64,000 nt of DNA, taken from positions 186,001 through 250,000 of the forward strand of contig NZ_PYOO01000001.1 in NCBI RefSeq assembly GCF_003026395.1. The letters run 5' to 3'. Of this stretch, positions 42,712 to 52,507 are shown in pieces (the first letter of the stretch is position 1; every line of letters starts with the position of its first letter). The translations under genes and the position numbers were made by a program. This DNA is from Photobacterium iliopiscarium. Lineage in GTDB: Bacteria; Pseudomonadota; Gammaproteobacteria; Enterobacterales; Vibrionaceae. The notes under the pieces were generated by a model. The model was not told where the DNA came from. It made no database searches and saw nothing but the letters and a program-made list of their open reading frames with translations.

Positions 42712-43827
42712 GTGAAAACTCATTCAGCAATGTCCAATGTGACATCGTTAACAATTAATAAACTGGCCATGGCGGTGAGTTTATCTTTAGCGGTAGTGCT
42801 GTTGTCAGGATGCGACAGTCAAAAAGAAGCAGCTGTCACCGCACCTATCATTAATCTTGCGTTAACTGAAATTGTAACGCCACAAACAAACACTAACTTA
42901 AGCTTTAATGGTGTTATTCGTTCAGCTGAACGCGCTGATTTATCATTTCAAGTCAGTGGCCGTGTGAGTCATATTTTTGTAAATGAAGGCGACAAAGTAC
43001 ATAAAGGTCAATTACTCGCTAAATTAGATCCTAAAGATGCGCAAACGGCATTTTCAGCAGCGCAACTAGAGTTGAATAACACTAAAAAAGATTACTCACG
43101 TGGTAAATCTATTTATGAAAACTCACAAGCTATTTCTAAAAGTGATCTTGATGAGCTTCTAACGCGTTACGACTTAGCTCAAAATCGACTTGAAGAAGCA
43201 AAAAACCAGCTTGCTTACACGCAATTAAAGGCCCCTTTCTCAGGTATTATTGGTCGCAAGCTAATTGATAATCACGTTCAAATTCAAGCAAATACATCAG
43301 TATTAACGTTGCATAACCTGGATAATTTAGAAGTCGTTGTTAACATTCCTGACATTGTAATGTTAACCGGCATGCAATGTGATAAAGCCAATGCTGAGAT
43401 TAACAATATTCCAGGGCATTTATTACCACTAAGTTTACGTACGTACTCAACCCAAGCCGACCCGATTACACAAACATTCTCGGTTGTATTAGGGCTTGAT
43501 GATCTTAAAGGGCTCAATATCTTACCGGGTATGTCAGTGAAAGTTTCGCCAAGCTTAACTGAATGCCCAGAAGAAAATAACAGCCCACTAACGGTGCCAT
43601 TAACAGCCGTTGTACCTGACAATAAAAACCAACAATTTGTATGGGTTGTTGGCAGTAATAACATCGTTGAAAAACGCTATATCAAGGTGGGCACTATCAA
43701 TAAAAATTGTATTACTGTGCCTTCTGGTCTGAAAGCAGGTGAGCGTATTGTTATTGCTGGCGTATCAAAACTAAAAAATGGTATGGAAATTCGCCCATAC
43801 ACAGATACTACTCAAAACGGAGTGTAA
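42712..43827 (+). CDS. RND efflux periplasmic adaptor lipoprotein
   Basis: The 371-residue membrane-fusion protein has a lipoprotein signal with lipobox LLSGC, the biotinyl-lipoyl halves (RADLSFQVSGRVSHIFVNEGDKVHKGQLLAKLD, then KAPFSGIIGRKLIDNHVQIQ) around a helical hairpin (about 100-165), and beta-barrel and membrane-proximal domains. It links the inner-membrane pump to an outer-membrane channel. The start is the GTG at 42712, six bases after GGAG; an ATG at 42694 lacks a binding site. Only three bases separate it from the pump gene. No TolC-type gene is present. Confidence 0.88.
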   Translation: MKTHSAMSNVTSLTINKLAMAVSLSLAVVLLSGCDSQKEAAVTAPIINLALTEIVTPQTNTNLSFNGVIRSAERADLSFQVSGRVSHIFVNEGDKVHKGQLLAKLDPKDAQTAFSAAQLELNNTKKDYSRGKSIYENSQAISKSDLDELLTRYDLAQNRLEEAKNQLAYTQLKAPFSGIIGRKLIDNHVQIQANTSVLTLHNLDNLEVVVNIPDIVMLTGMQCDKANAEINNIPGHLLPLSLRTYSTQADPITQTFSVVLGLDDLKGLNILPGMSVKVSPSLTECPEENNSPLTVPLTAVVPDNKNQQFVWVVGSNNIVEKRYIKVGTINKNCITVPSGLKAGERIVIAGVSKLKNGMEIRPYTDTTQNGV

Positions 43828-43830
43828 GAA

Positions 43831-46800
43831 ATGGATATCGCTCGCTATACCATAGCCAAGCGCACCAGTGTTTGGGTAATGATTGCTATCATTCTAATTG
43901 GTGGCTATATCAGCTATCTAAAATTAGGCCGTTTTGAAGATCCTGAATTTGTTATTCGCCAAGCCGTTATTATCACACCTTACGCGGGTGCAACGGCACA
44001 AGAAGTGTCAGATGAAGTTACTGATATTATTGAAGGTGCTGTTCAGTCATTGCAAGAACTGAAAGAAGTTAAATCAGTGTCTAAACAAGGCATGTCTGAA
44101 GTTACTGTCGAAATTAAACTTGAGTTTGCAAAAAGCCAAGCCGACCTTCAACAAGTATGGGACAAGCTACGTCGGAAAGTTGTTGATGCACAGCGTCAAT
44201 TACCTCCAGGCGCAGGTCCATCTATTGTTAACGATGATTTCTCTGATGTTTATGCCTTATTCTTTGCCGTAACAGGTGAAGGCTTCACTGACAAACAACT
44301 ATCTGATTATGTAGATAGTTTACGTCGTGAGCTGGTACTTGTTCCTGGTGTTGCTAAAACCGCAACCTTAGCTGAACAACAAGAAACCATTTTTGTTGAG
44401 TTCACCAGTGAGCGTTTAGCTAAATTTGGACTCTCAGTTGAGAATGTTCTATCCGTACTAAAAAAACAAAATATTGTTACTGTTGCTGGTAGTTTAACGT
44501 CCAATGGCATGCGCATTCCTGTAATGCCAACACCTAATGTTAACTCGTTTAATGACCTAAAAAATCTTCAAGTGGGTATTGGTGATAATCACACCGTATT
44601 ACATCTTCAAGATATTGCAACCATCAAGCGTGGCTATCAAGAACCCGCATCAATGTTAATGCGTTATAACGGTGAACGTGCGATTGGTTTTGGTATTTCA
44701 AATGTCACTGGCGGTAACGTTGTTGATATGGGTGATGCGGTTAAAGCACGTATCGCTGAATTAGAAAGCCAACGCCCTTTAGGTATGGAACTGAATGTTA
44801 TCTCAATGCAATCAGATTCTGTACGTGATTCAGTAACGAACTTTATTGATAACCTAATTGCAGCAGTAGTGATTGTATTTATCGTACTGTTGCTATTTAT
44901 GGGCGTTCGTTCAGGCATTATCATCGGTTTTGTTTTGGTACTCACCGTTGCGGGTACGCTATGCATCATGCTAATGGATAACATTGCAATGCAGCGTATT
45001 TCTCTAGGTGCGCTGATTATTGCCCTTGGAATGCTGGTTGATAACGCGATTGTTGTTACTGATGGTATTTTAGTTCGTTTGCAAAATAACGAAGATCGGG
45101 AAGTGGTTATTCCAGAAGTCGTTAATGCAACTAAATGGCCATTGTTAGGCGGTACCGTTGTTGGTATTTGTGCATTCAGTGCTATTGGTTTATCACCATC
45201 AGATATGGGTGAATACGCAGGATCGTTATTCTGGGTGATCCTTTACTCTATGCTTCTAAGCTGGTTGTTTGCCGTAACGGTTACTCCATTACTGTGTCAC
45301 CAATTCTTAAAAGTTAAAGTAAAAACAGAGGCCGATAAACCAAGCAAAGTAGTCAATGGCTACAAAGGTTTATTATCGTGGGTATTACTTCACCGTAAGA
45401 CCACCGGTTTATTACTGGTTGCCACTCTTATTGGTGCTATCTGGGGCGTAAAATTTGTCCCTCCTGGTTTTATGCCTGAATCACAACGTGCGCAATTTGT
45501 GGTGGACGTGTACCTACCACAAGGTACTGATATTCAAAACACACAAACCTTTATTGCTAACATTGAGAAAGACGTTAAACAAAAACCAGGTATCAGTAAT
45601 ATCTCAAGCTTCATTGGTGGTGGCGGCTTACGCTTTATGCTGACCTATGCACCAGAAGCTCGAAACCCAAGCTATGGTCAACTGCTGATCGATATTGATG
45701 ATTACCGTAATATTGCGCCATTATTAGTTGAACTCCAAAAAGAGCTCGACCTTAAATACCCTGAAGCATCAATCAAAGTATGGAAATTCATGCTAGGTCG
45801 CGGCGGCGGTAAAAAAATCGAAGCAGGATTTAAAGGCCCAGATAGCAAGGTATTACGTGATCTGGCAGAGCAAGCTAAAGCTATCATGCTAAGTGATCCA
45901 AATTTGATCGCGGTTCAAGATGATTGGCGCCAGCAAGTTCCTGTAATAAAGCCAATATACTCAACTGAAAAGGCACAACGTTTTGGTTTAACTAACCAAG
46001 AAATAAGCCAAGCCATTGCGCAAACATTAACCGGTCGCAATATTGGTGTTTACCGTGAAGGTAATGATTTAATCCCTATCGTCGTGCGTGCACCAGATAA
46101 TGAGCGTACTCATGAACGTGCAATTGAAAATACTGAAGTTTACAGCCATATGGTTAATGGGTTAATTCCTGTAAGCCAATTGGTTGAGTCAGTAAACGTT
46201 GCTTGGGAAGATGCTATCTTACGTCGTATTAATCGTATTCCAACTATTCTGGTTCAGGCAGATCCTGCACCGGGTGTTTTCACTGCGGATGCATTTAATG
46301 ATCTACGTGGGAAAATTGAAGCGATTGAATTACCACCCGGTTATGAACTGACATGGTATGGCGAATATAAAGCATCTAATGACGCAAACGAAGGTCTTGC
46401 TAGCTCTGCCCCTTACGGCTTTGCCGCTATGATTTTAGCTGTCATCTTTATGTTTAACGCGATGCGTCAACCATTAGTGATTTGGCTAACCGTACCGTTT
46501 GCTTTAGTGGGTGTAACAGTAGGTTTAGTGATATTCCAAACGCCATTTGAATTTATGGCAATTCTAGGCTTCCTAAGCTTAATCGGTATGATGGTGAAAA
46601 ATGCGATTGTATTGGTTGACCAAACCGATGTTGAAATAGCCGCAGGTAAAACAGCATATCAGGCAATTATTGATTCAGCGCTTAGTCGTGCTCGACCAGT
46701 ATTGCTAGGTGCATTTACGACTATTTTAGGTGTCGCGCCGTTACTGGTAGATCCATTCTTTAAGAGTATGGCAGTAACAATTATGTTCGGTCTGTTATTC

Positions 46801-46884
46801 GCAACAATCCTAACATTAGTGGTCATTCCACTGCTGTATGCGGTATTGTTCCGCGTTAAAGTAGAAGAAACACCACCAGCTTAA
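43831..46884 (+). CDS. RND efflux pump (AcrB/MexB superfamily)
   Basis: The 1017-residue inner-membrane pump has twelve helices in the 1+5, 1+5 pattern with two large periplasmic loops. It begins ARYTIAKRTSVWVMIAIILI, has GMLVDNAIVVTDG in TM4 with the proton-relay Asp, and MMVKNAIVLVDQT in TM10 with the relay Lys. The TM4 motif has one Asp followed by Asn where AcrB has two Asp, as in several two-gene RND systems. It exports hydrophobic or amphiphilic compounds using the proton gradient; the substrates are unknown. It is the second gene of the TetR-controlled operon and is closed by a strong terminator. Confidence 0.9.
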   Translation: MDIARYTIAKRTSVWVMIAIILIGGYISYLKLGRFEDPEFVIRQAVIITPYAGATAQEVSDEVTDIIEGAVQSLQELKEVKSVSKQGMSEVTVEIKLEFAKSQADLQQVWDKLRRKVVDAQRQLPPGAGPSIVNDDFSDVYALFFAVTGEGFTDKQLSDYVDSLRRELVLVPGVAKTATLAEQQETIFVEFTSERLAKFGLSVENVLSVLKKQNIVTVAGSLTSNGMRIPVMPTPNVNSFNDLKNLQVGIGDNHTVLHLQDIATIKRGYQEPASMLMRYNGERAIGFGISNVTGGNVVDMGDAVKARIAELESQRPLGMELNVISMQSDSVRDSVTNFIDNLIAAVVIVFIVLLLFMGVRSGIIIGFVLVLTVAGTLCIMLMDNIAMQRISLGALIIALGMLVDNAIVVTDGILVRLQNNEDREVVIPEVVNATKWPLLGGTVVGICAFSAIGLSPSDMGEYAGSLFWVILYSMLLSWLFAVTVTPLLCHQFLKVKVKTEADKPSKVVNGYKGLLSWVLLHRKTTGLLLVATLIGAIWGVKFVPPGFMPESQRAQFVVDVYLPQGTDIQNTQTFIANIEKDVKQKPGISNISSFIGGGGLRFMLTYAPEARNPSYGQLLIDIDDYRNIAPLLVELQKELDLKYPEASIKVWKFMLGRGGGKKIEAGFKGPDSKVLRDLAEQAKAIMLSDPNLIAVQDDWRQQVPVIKPIYSTEKAQRFGLTNQEISQAIAQTLTGRNIGVYREGNDLIPIVVRAPDNERTHERAIENTEVYSHMVNGLIPVSQLVESVNVAWEDAILRRINRIPTILVQADPAPGVFTADAFNDLRGKIEAIELPPGYELTWYGEYKASNDANEGLASSAPYGFAAMILAVIFMFNAMRQPLVIWLTVPFALVGVTVGLVIFQTPFEFMAILGFLSLIGMMVKNAIVLVDQTDVEIAAGKTAYQAIIDSALSRARPVLLGAFTTILGVAPLLVDPFFKSMAVTIMFGLLFATILTLVVIPLLYAVLFRVKVEETPPA

Positions 46885-46900
46885 TTAGCACCACAAAACA

Positions 46901-46937
46901 AAAGGGAGTGACATCATTGATGTGCACTCCCTTTTTT
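46901..46937 (+). terminator. Rho-independent terminator of the efflux operon
   Basis: AAAGGGAGTG and CACTCCCTTT pair, with a further CATC/GATG inside the loop, followed by TTTTTT. It lies 16 bases beyond the pump stop codon. Confidence 0.85.
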
Positions 46938-46972
46938 ATAACCGTAAATAACCGTCACTCTTATCAATACCA

Positions 46973-47548
46973 TTATTTAATATAATCAATAAGATCTTGC
47001 GCTAAACGACGTAACACACCAGCTTCTGGATGAGTATGTGAAAACGTTCTAATCCCATATATTCCCATCACTAAAAATTGCGCTAATTGTTGACTATCTC
47101 GTTCATGACTAATTTCATTATGCTGTTGTGCTAACAACAATTGCTCTGCTAACGCTTGCTGCCATTGTTTTAGCATATGACTGATAACATCAGCGACTTC
47201 TACATCTTGTTGAGCTAGCTCACTGAGTGATTTTTGTAATAAACAATCTTTAATCTGCTCACGTTCACACTCATCAACCACGTGATCAAGATACGCAGTA
47301 ATAGCTTCGATCACTGAAGGTGATTGAGAAAATAGCGTGACAAATTGCGTATAGCGTTGATTACGGTAATGTTCTAATGCCGCTAATAACAAGCCACGTT
47401 TATTTTTAAAAGCACAATAAATCGAGCCAGGGTGCAGCCCAGTTGCGTGTTTTAAATCTTGCATACTGGTATTGCTATAACCTTTTGTTATAAATACATC
47501 CATCGCCGAGCGTAACACTCGATCACGATCAAATTCAGCACTGCGCAT
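46973..47548 (-). CDS. TetR-family repressor, NemR-like
   Basis: The 191-residue product has a TetR helix-turn-helix (DRVLRSAMDVFITKGYSNTSM, DLKHATGLHPGSIYCAFKNK) and a C-terminal effector domain with two cysteines in the middle (DECEREQIKDCLLQK). In E. coli, NemR senses electrophiles through cysteines and represses the Old Yellow Enzyme gene nemA. This regulator is divergent from an Old Yellow Enzyme gene with three operator-like sites between them, so the same logic is likely. A second ATG two codons upstream is also possible. Confidence 0.85.
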   Translation of the reverse strand: MRSAEFDRDRVLRSAMDVFITKGYSNTSMQDLKHATGLHPGSIYCAFKNKRGLLLAALEHYRNQRYTQFVTLFSQSPSVIEAITAYLDHVVDECEREQIKDCLLQKSLSELAQQDVEVADVISHMLKQWQQALAEQLLLAQQHNEISHERDSQQLAQFLVMGIYGIRTFSHTHPEAGVLRRLAQDLIDYIK

Positions 47549-47590
47549 AATCACTCTCTTTTACTTTATCTCATGCTAGTTTACTTAATA

Positions 47591-47656
47591 TTGAACAATC
47601 ATTCAAAAAACTCTTGAATGATCCCTCAAACAAGCCTAACTTGAACGGGCATTCAA
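47591..47656 (+). promoter_or_regulatory. three operator copies TTGAA-N6-TTCAA
   Basis: TTGAACAATCATTCAA (47591-47606), TTGAATGATCCCTCAA (47614-47629, one mismatch in the right arm) and TTGAACGGGCATTCAA (47641-47656) share the palindrome TTGAA-N6-TTCAA. They fill the 124-base gap between the TetR gene and the Old Yellow Enzyme gene. Dimers of the TetR protein probably bind them and control both promoters; this is inferred from symmetry and position. Confidence 0.75.
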
Positions 47657-47672
47657 ATTAGAGATAAAAATC

Positions 47673-48716
47673 ATGCTCGATACCCTATTTCATCCTGTTG
47701 TACTTAACGACACGCTTACATTAAAAAATCGTATTCTTATGGCGCCATTAACACGTTGTATGGCTGATGACAATTTAATCCCAACCCAAGCAATAATCGA
47801 TTATTATGCTCGCCGTGCTGATACTGGACTGATTATCTCTGAAGCTATTTTAGTTCGTGCTGATGGCCAAGGCTATCCACATACACCAGGATTATTTACA
47901 CCCGAACAAATTAACGGCTGGCATAAAGTAACAGATGCCGTGCATAACAATGGCGGTAAGATCTTTGCACAACTATGGCACACAGGTCGTGTTGCTCATC
48001 CGTTCTTTTTTAATGGTGAGTATGTACTTGCTCCTTCTGCAATAGCACTTGAAGGAACGTTACCAAGAATGCGAGAGCTAACTTATACGGTTCCTAAACC
48101 GGCAACTAAAGCTGAAATTGAACAACTTATTGCCGATTTTAGTCAAGCTGCCGCTAATGCTATTGATGCCGGTTTTGATGGTGTAGAAATTCATGGCGCA
48201 AATGGCTATTTGATCGATCAATTTCTACATTTCAGCACTAATGAACGCGATGATGAGTTTGGTGGCACACCAGAGAATATGGCACGCTTCCCACTTGCAG
48301 TTATTGATGCAATTAGCCAACGTATTGGTCGTGATCGTACCGGTTTACGTTTATCGCCCGGCGGTTATTTCAATCTTGAAGGTGATAGCCGTGATCGTGC
48401 GGTGTTTGACTACTTATTACCTGAAGTTGAAAAGCGTTGTTTAGCGTATCTGCATGTTGGTATTTTTGATGACAGCATGAATTTTGATTATCTTGATGGC
48501 AGCGTATCACAATATATGCGTGCTCATTATCACCGCACATTGATTGGTGTCGGTTGTTACACTCCCGAAACAGGCAGCGATGCTATTGAAGCGGGAAAAT
48601 TTGATTTATTAGCCATTGGCCGTCCTTTAATTGCTAACCCTGATTACGTTAATAAAATACAATCAGGTCAAGCACTTACTCCTTATGACGACACCATGTT
48701 AGCTCAGCTAATTTAA
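47673..48716 (+). CDS. Old Yellow Enzyme family flavin oxidoreductase (NemA-like)
   Basis: The 347-residue TIM-barrel enzyme binds FMN and reduces activated alkenes or nitro compounds with NADPH. MAPLTRCMADDNLIP is at about 24-38, AQLWHTGRVAHP at about 101-112, the substrate-anchoring pair in VEIHGANGYLIDQFL at about 171-185, and LRLSPGGYF and IGVGCYTPE further on. The length fits NemA/xenobiotic reductases. It is divergent from the TetR gene and behind three operator copies, which points to induction by electrophiles. Confidence 0.88.
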   Translation: MLDTLFHPVVLNDTLTLKNRILMAPLTRCMADDNLIPTQAIIDYYARRADTGLIISEAILVRADGQGYPHTPGLFTPEQINGWHKVTDAVHNNGGKIFAQLWHTGRVAHPFFFNGEYVLAPSAIALEGTLPRMRELTYTVPKPATKAEIEQLIADFSQAAANAIDAGFDGVEIHGANGYLIDQFLHFSTNERDDEFGGTPENMARFPLAVIDAISQRIGRDRTGLRLSPGGYFNLEGDSRDRAVFDYLLPEVEKRCLAYLHVGIFDDSMNFDYLDGSVSQYMRAHYHRTLIGVGCYTPETGSDAIEAGKFDLLAIGRPLIANPDYVNKIQSGQALTPYDDTMLAQLI

Positions 48717-48886
48717 TCTTGTTTTTTTACGCCTTAATCTCATGTAATTAAGGCGTTTATTTTGCTGTTCTTCGTTATTTAGTTTTAAATTACGAAAAAT
48801 CATTGTTTGCATTTGTATCGATAGACAAAAGCCTAGTTTAGCTCTTATGATAACAATAGATAAAACAATAATCATAGAAAATAATA

Positions 48887-49762
48887 ATGAATATCAAACA
48901 GCAACAATCACATCAAAAAATCCTGTTAGCGAGTTTATTTATCGTAACTAATGGCTATGCTTCTTATGCTAATGCTGACACAATCGCACCTTCAACACTG
49001 AATAACTCATTAAATTATACCAGTACTAATACGCTACTTTTAGAACAGTATAAAGATAACTTTGTGCTACCTTTTTATTACACACAATCTCCAAACCACA
49101 AAGAATATCAATCAATTATCCCTGAAGATGGTAAGTTGAGTAAATATAATGTCAACTTCCAAATCAGTTTAAAATATCGCTTATTTTCAGGTGTTTTAAC
49201 TGATAATGATCAACTCTATTTTGCCTACACTCAACGTTCAAACTGGCAAGCCTACGCATCATCAGCATTTTTTAGAGACACCGAATACGAACCGTCTGTT
49301 TTTTGGACATTCCCCACTCAAACAACCTATACCAATGGCTTTCAGTATGCTGGTAGTACATTCGGCTTAGTTCATCAATCTAATGGGCGTGGTGGTGAAC
49401 AAGAACGAAGTTGGAACCGTGCCTTTGTTGATATGACCTTCAAAAAAGATGCATTAACCTTTAGTATTAAGCCTTGGGTACGACTCAATTTCGGTGCTAA
49501 AGACTATAATAAAGACATTAATAACTACCTTGGCTATGGCCGTGTCAGTATGAACTGGAATATTAATGGTAAGAGCATGCTCACCTTTACCGTTCGAAAT
49601 GCATTAGAAAGTGGCTTCTCTCGTGGTTATGAAAAAGTAACGTTAAACTTCCCTATTTATAAACGTTTACGTGGTTATTTAATATTTGAAAGTGGTTATG
49701 GTATTTCTATTTCAGACTATAATCATTATGACAATGCAGGCGGTATTGGTTTTTCATTTTAA
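48887..49762 (+). CDS. pldA: outer-membrane phospholipase A
   Basis: The 291-residue product has a signal peptide (about residues 10-33) and the OMPLA barrel. The active site is GLVHQSNGRGGEQERSWNR, in which His, Ser two residues later, and Asn in SWNR form the catalytic triad, as in E. coli PldA. The enzyme is a calcium-dependent dimeric lipase that removes misplaced phospholipids from the outer leaflet. The length is usual for PldA (289 in E. coli with signal). It is monocistronic. Confidence 0.88.
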   Translation: MNIKQQQSHQKILLASLFIVTNGYASYANADTIAPSTLNNSLNYTSTNTLLLEQYKDNFVLPFYYTQSPNHKEYQSIIPEDGKLSKYNVNFQISLKYRLFSGVLTDNDQLYFAYTQRSNWQAYASSAFFRDTEYEPSVFWTFPTQTTYTNGFQYAGSTFGLVHQSNGRGGEQERSWNRAFVDMTFKKDALTFSIKPWVRLNFGAKDYNKDINNYLGYGRVSMNWNINGKSMLTFTVRNALESGFSRGYEKVTLNFPIYKRLRGYLIFESGYGISISDYNHYDNAGGIGFSF

Positions 49763-49778
49763 TTATTGGACTAAACTA

Positions 49779-49839
49779 TTTTTATCTCTAGTGTTAAGTA
49801 GCATATAAACAATACGCATAAAACAACTAGAGATAAAAA
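49779..49839 (+). terminator. long-loop inverted repeat after pldA
   Basis: TTTTTATCTCTAGT and ACTAGAGATAAAAA form a perfect 14-bp stem separated by 33 bases. It follows the pldA stop by 17 bases. The arms are AT-rich and no T-tract follows the stem, so it may terminate weakly or protect the mRNA end. Confidence 0.4.
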
Positions 49840-50027
49840 CAACTTTCTATCAATAGATTACTTATCTCGTTACTTAAAATATAATAAAACAATATTTCAT
49901 TTCTTATTTAGCGATTATTTCTTTACTCATCGAATATTATATGTTTTTAATAGCATAACTCTAAAAAGCGATATTTACTCCACTAACAAATATTACTATT
50001 AAAATAATTTATTGATAGAATGAACCT

Positions 50028-50744
50028 GTGAATATTAATCAATCAACATACTTATCTGTACTTATTCACATGCTATCATTATCTCCCTATCCAGCAGGCT
50101 TAAAATCGAAAGAAGGTATTTTTGAATATGCCAATGATGCTTATCGAAACCTTGTTAATGCTCCGCTAGATATAAAGGGATTAAGGGATAGTGACTTACC
50201 ATGTGATACCGCTGCATTTAGTGACATTTTTCTTGAGCAAGATAAATTATCACTGATGCACAATAAAACCATAATAACAATAGATGTGCACAACTACGCT
50301 AATGGTGTAGATGCATATATATTTACCAAACAACCCGTTATTATTAATGATGTTCCTTGGGGAGTACAATTTACAGCAAATAAAGTAAAAGATTTAATAA
50401 ATATGACGTCGTTTATTGAGGTTATTGCTACCGATAAAGCGCATTTATCTTTCCATACAACACGACCTTTAGTACCACAATTAACGCCATCCCAAGAAAT
50501 TGTTTTATTTTGGTTATTACGTGGACGACAAACTAAACAAATAGCACAACTTATTCATCGAACACCCAAAGCGGTTGAAAAACAAATAGCCAATTTAGTT
50601 TCTCGATTTTCTGATTATGGTATTTCCAGTCGTACAGGATTAATTGAATATGCACGTGGAAATGGTTGGTTATCATTAATACCAGCACAATTATTTAAGA
50701 TCCCCATGTCTCTTATTATAAACCATGATGATCAAAGCGATTAA
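50028..50744 (+). CDS. PAS-LuxR-type transcriptional regulator
   Basis: The 238-residue product has an N-terminal PAS-like region (LKSKEGIFEYANDAYRNLVN and following, to about 120) and a C-terminal LuxR/GerE helix-turn-helix (LTPSQEIVLFWLLRGRQTKQ, HRTPKAVEKQIANLVSRFSD). It has no receiver domain. The ligand is unknown. The GTG at 50028 is the first start in frame and has no clear binding site; an ATG 14 codons later is possible. It precedes the amidohydrolase gene in the same direction, about 100 bases away. Confidence 0.75.
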   Translation: MNINQSTYLSVLIHMLSLSPYPAGLKSKEGIFEYANDAYRNLVNAPLDIKGLRDSDLPCDTAAFSDIFLEQDKLSLMHNKTIITIDVHNYANGVDAYIFTKQPVIINDVPWGVQFTANKVKDLINMTSFIEVIATDKAHLSFHTTRPLVPQLTPSQEIVLFWLLRGRQTKQIAQLIHRTPKAVEKQIANLVSRFSDYGISSRTGLIEYARGNGWLSLIPAQLFKIPMSLIINHDDQSD

Positions 50745-50844
50745 GTTCACAAAAAACACAGTAACTTAAGCAAAGGATTGTTTGGTTACATTAATTTGCG
50801 TTTATAATCCTGCCAATTTTTTCGCTTCTTATCATTGGTCATTT

Positions 50845-52281
50845 ATGCACATAAAAATCAGTTTAATAACAACATTACTTCTTATTTCTGGATGTGGATC
50901 TTTATCCTCCATCCCCCCAGATTCTCAAGTAAGTTTAATCATTAAAAATGGCCAGATCATTACCATGAATGGTCAAAAACAGCTGATTGAAAATGGTGTT
51001 GTCATCATCAATAACGACACCATTGTCGCCGTGGGTGATCAAACATTATTAGCTCAATACCAAGCAACACGTATCATTGATGCCCAAAATGGGATTGTAA
51101 TGCCAGGAATGGTCAATACTCATAACCATTTACCGATGATTGCTTTTAGAGGATTAGGCGAAGAAGGGATCGAAAATCGTTTATTTGCTTATTTCTTTCC
51201 TCTTGAAAGTGAAAAACTCAGCCGTGATTTAATTTATCAAGCCACTCGTCTTGGTGCAATTGATCTTGCACAAAGCGGTGTAACAACCTTTGCAGACATG
51301 TACTACCATGTTGATGAAATGGCCAAAGCAACCAAAGAGATTGGCCTACGTGCGGTTTTAGGTGAAACCGTTATTAAATTCCCAGTGGTTGATGCAAAAC
51401 AACCGTATGGTGGTCTAGAGTACACCCAAAAATTTATTACTCAATATCAGCATGATCCTTTAATCACCCCAGCTTTTGCGCCACATGCCGCTTATACCGT
51501 TTCAAAACAAAAACTACAGCAAATCAATACACTCTCTAAAAAATTAAACGTTCCCGTATTAATTCATGTGGGTGAATTTGGTAATGAAGCCGCACGTATT
51601 AATGACAATCCAAAACAACTGAGCCCTGTCGCTTGGCTTAAAGACATCGGAGTGCTTGATCAACGAATGGTATTAGCGCATGCGATCCATATTAACCAAG
51701 CAGATATTGATCTCATCAAACAATCAGGGGCGGGTATCGCCTATAACCCAATGGCGAACGCTAAAGGTGCGACAGGCATTGCTCCTGCATGGGAAATGTA
51801 TCAACAGCGCGTTCCTATGGGGTTAGGGACTGATGGCCCAATGAGTTCGAATCAAGTCGATTTATGGCGCACACTGAGTTATGCCGCCAATATGCAACGT
51901 TTAAAACATAATGACCGCACTATTATGATCCCAGAGCAGGTGATTGAACTCGCGACCATCGGTGGTGCTCGTGCACTGCATATGGACGATAAGATTGGTT
52001 CACTTGAAGTAGGTAAAAAAGCCGATGTTATTATTGTAGAAACTCAATCAGCTAACATGATGCCTAATTACAACCCTTATGCCACTTTGGTCTATCAAGC
52101 AAATCCAAGCAATGTTACAACGACAATCGTCAATGGCAATATTGTGATGGAACAGCGCCAAATGGTGCACGTTGATACAGCTGATGTAACTCGTCATATT
52201 CGTGCTATCGAAGCGGATATTACGGCATTTGCCAAAGAGCTAGCAAAGAAAGCCATTACATCACCAAGCCTCATGAAATAA
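50845..52281 (+). CDS. amidohydrolase/deaminase family lipoprotein
   Basis: The 478-residue product carries a lipoprotein signal (MHIKISLITTLLLISGCGS; lipobox ISGC) ahead of a complete amidohydrolase of the MtaD/SsnA/ATZ-TRZ type. It has the composite beta-sandwich, metal ligands in NTHNHLPM, a ligand in HVGEFGNEA, LAHAIHI, and catalytic Asp in GLGTDGPMSSNQ. Cytosolic relatives deaminate methylthioadenosine, adenosylhomocysteine or guanine-like compounds. Envelope location is unusual and suggests use of external nucleosides or related compounds; the substrate is not known. The ATG at 50845 is chosen because it opens the signal peptide; an earlier frame extension (50782) would bury it. Confidence 0.82.
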   Translation: MHIKISLITTLLLISGCGSLSSIPPDSQVSLIIKNGQIITMNGQKQLIENGVVIINNDTIVAVGDQTLLAQYQATRIIDAQNGIVMPGMVNTHNHLPMIAFRGLGEEGIENRLFAYFFPLESEKLSRDLIYQATRLGAIDLAQSGVTTFADMYYHVDEMAKATKEIGLRAVLGETVIKFPVVDAKQPYGGLEYTQKFITQYQHDPLITPAFAPHAAYTVSKQKLQQINTLSKKLNVPVLIHVGEFGNEAARINDNPKQLSPVAWLKDIGVLDQRMVLAHAIHINQADIDLIKQSGAGIAYNPMANAKGATGIAPAWEMYQQRVPMGLGTDGPMSSNQVDLWRTLSYAANMQRLKHNDRTIMIPEQVIELATIGGARALHMDDKIGSLEVGKKADVIIVETQSANMMPNYNPYATLVYQANPSNVTTTIVNGNIVMEQRQMVHVDTADVTRHIRAIEADITAFAKELAKKAITSPSLMK

Positions 52282-52328
52282 GCCGCATCCTCTCTACCCG
52301 TTTATCACAATACGGTGTCGTCAAATAC

Positions 52329-52359
52329 AGTATGTAAGGAAGGTGATCCCTTACATACT
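52329..52359 (+). terminator. hairpin after the amidohydrolase gene
   Basis: AGTATGTAAGG and CCTTACATACT form a perfect 11-bp stem around a nine-base loop, 47 bases beyond the stop codon. There is no T-tract directly after it, so it may be a weak terminator or a stability element. Confidence 0.45.
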
Positions 52360-52507
52360 CAACAATTTTGAATGCAACAATGAATCGACTTCGTTTTAAA
52401 TGAGAATAACCGCACCAGAAATAGCTTAACTTTCGTTGTGCTTTTTATCTTTCCGTAAATCAATACGGTATGATAGCCGCCAATCAATAGTTAACGGGGA
52501 TTAATAC

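Noticed and set aside
44664-44984. 106-codon minus-strand frame rich in Ser and Thr
   Set aside because: It is antisense to the RND pump gene, and its composition is that expected from the complementary strand of membrane-protein codons.
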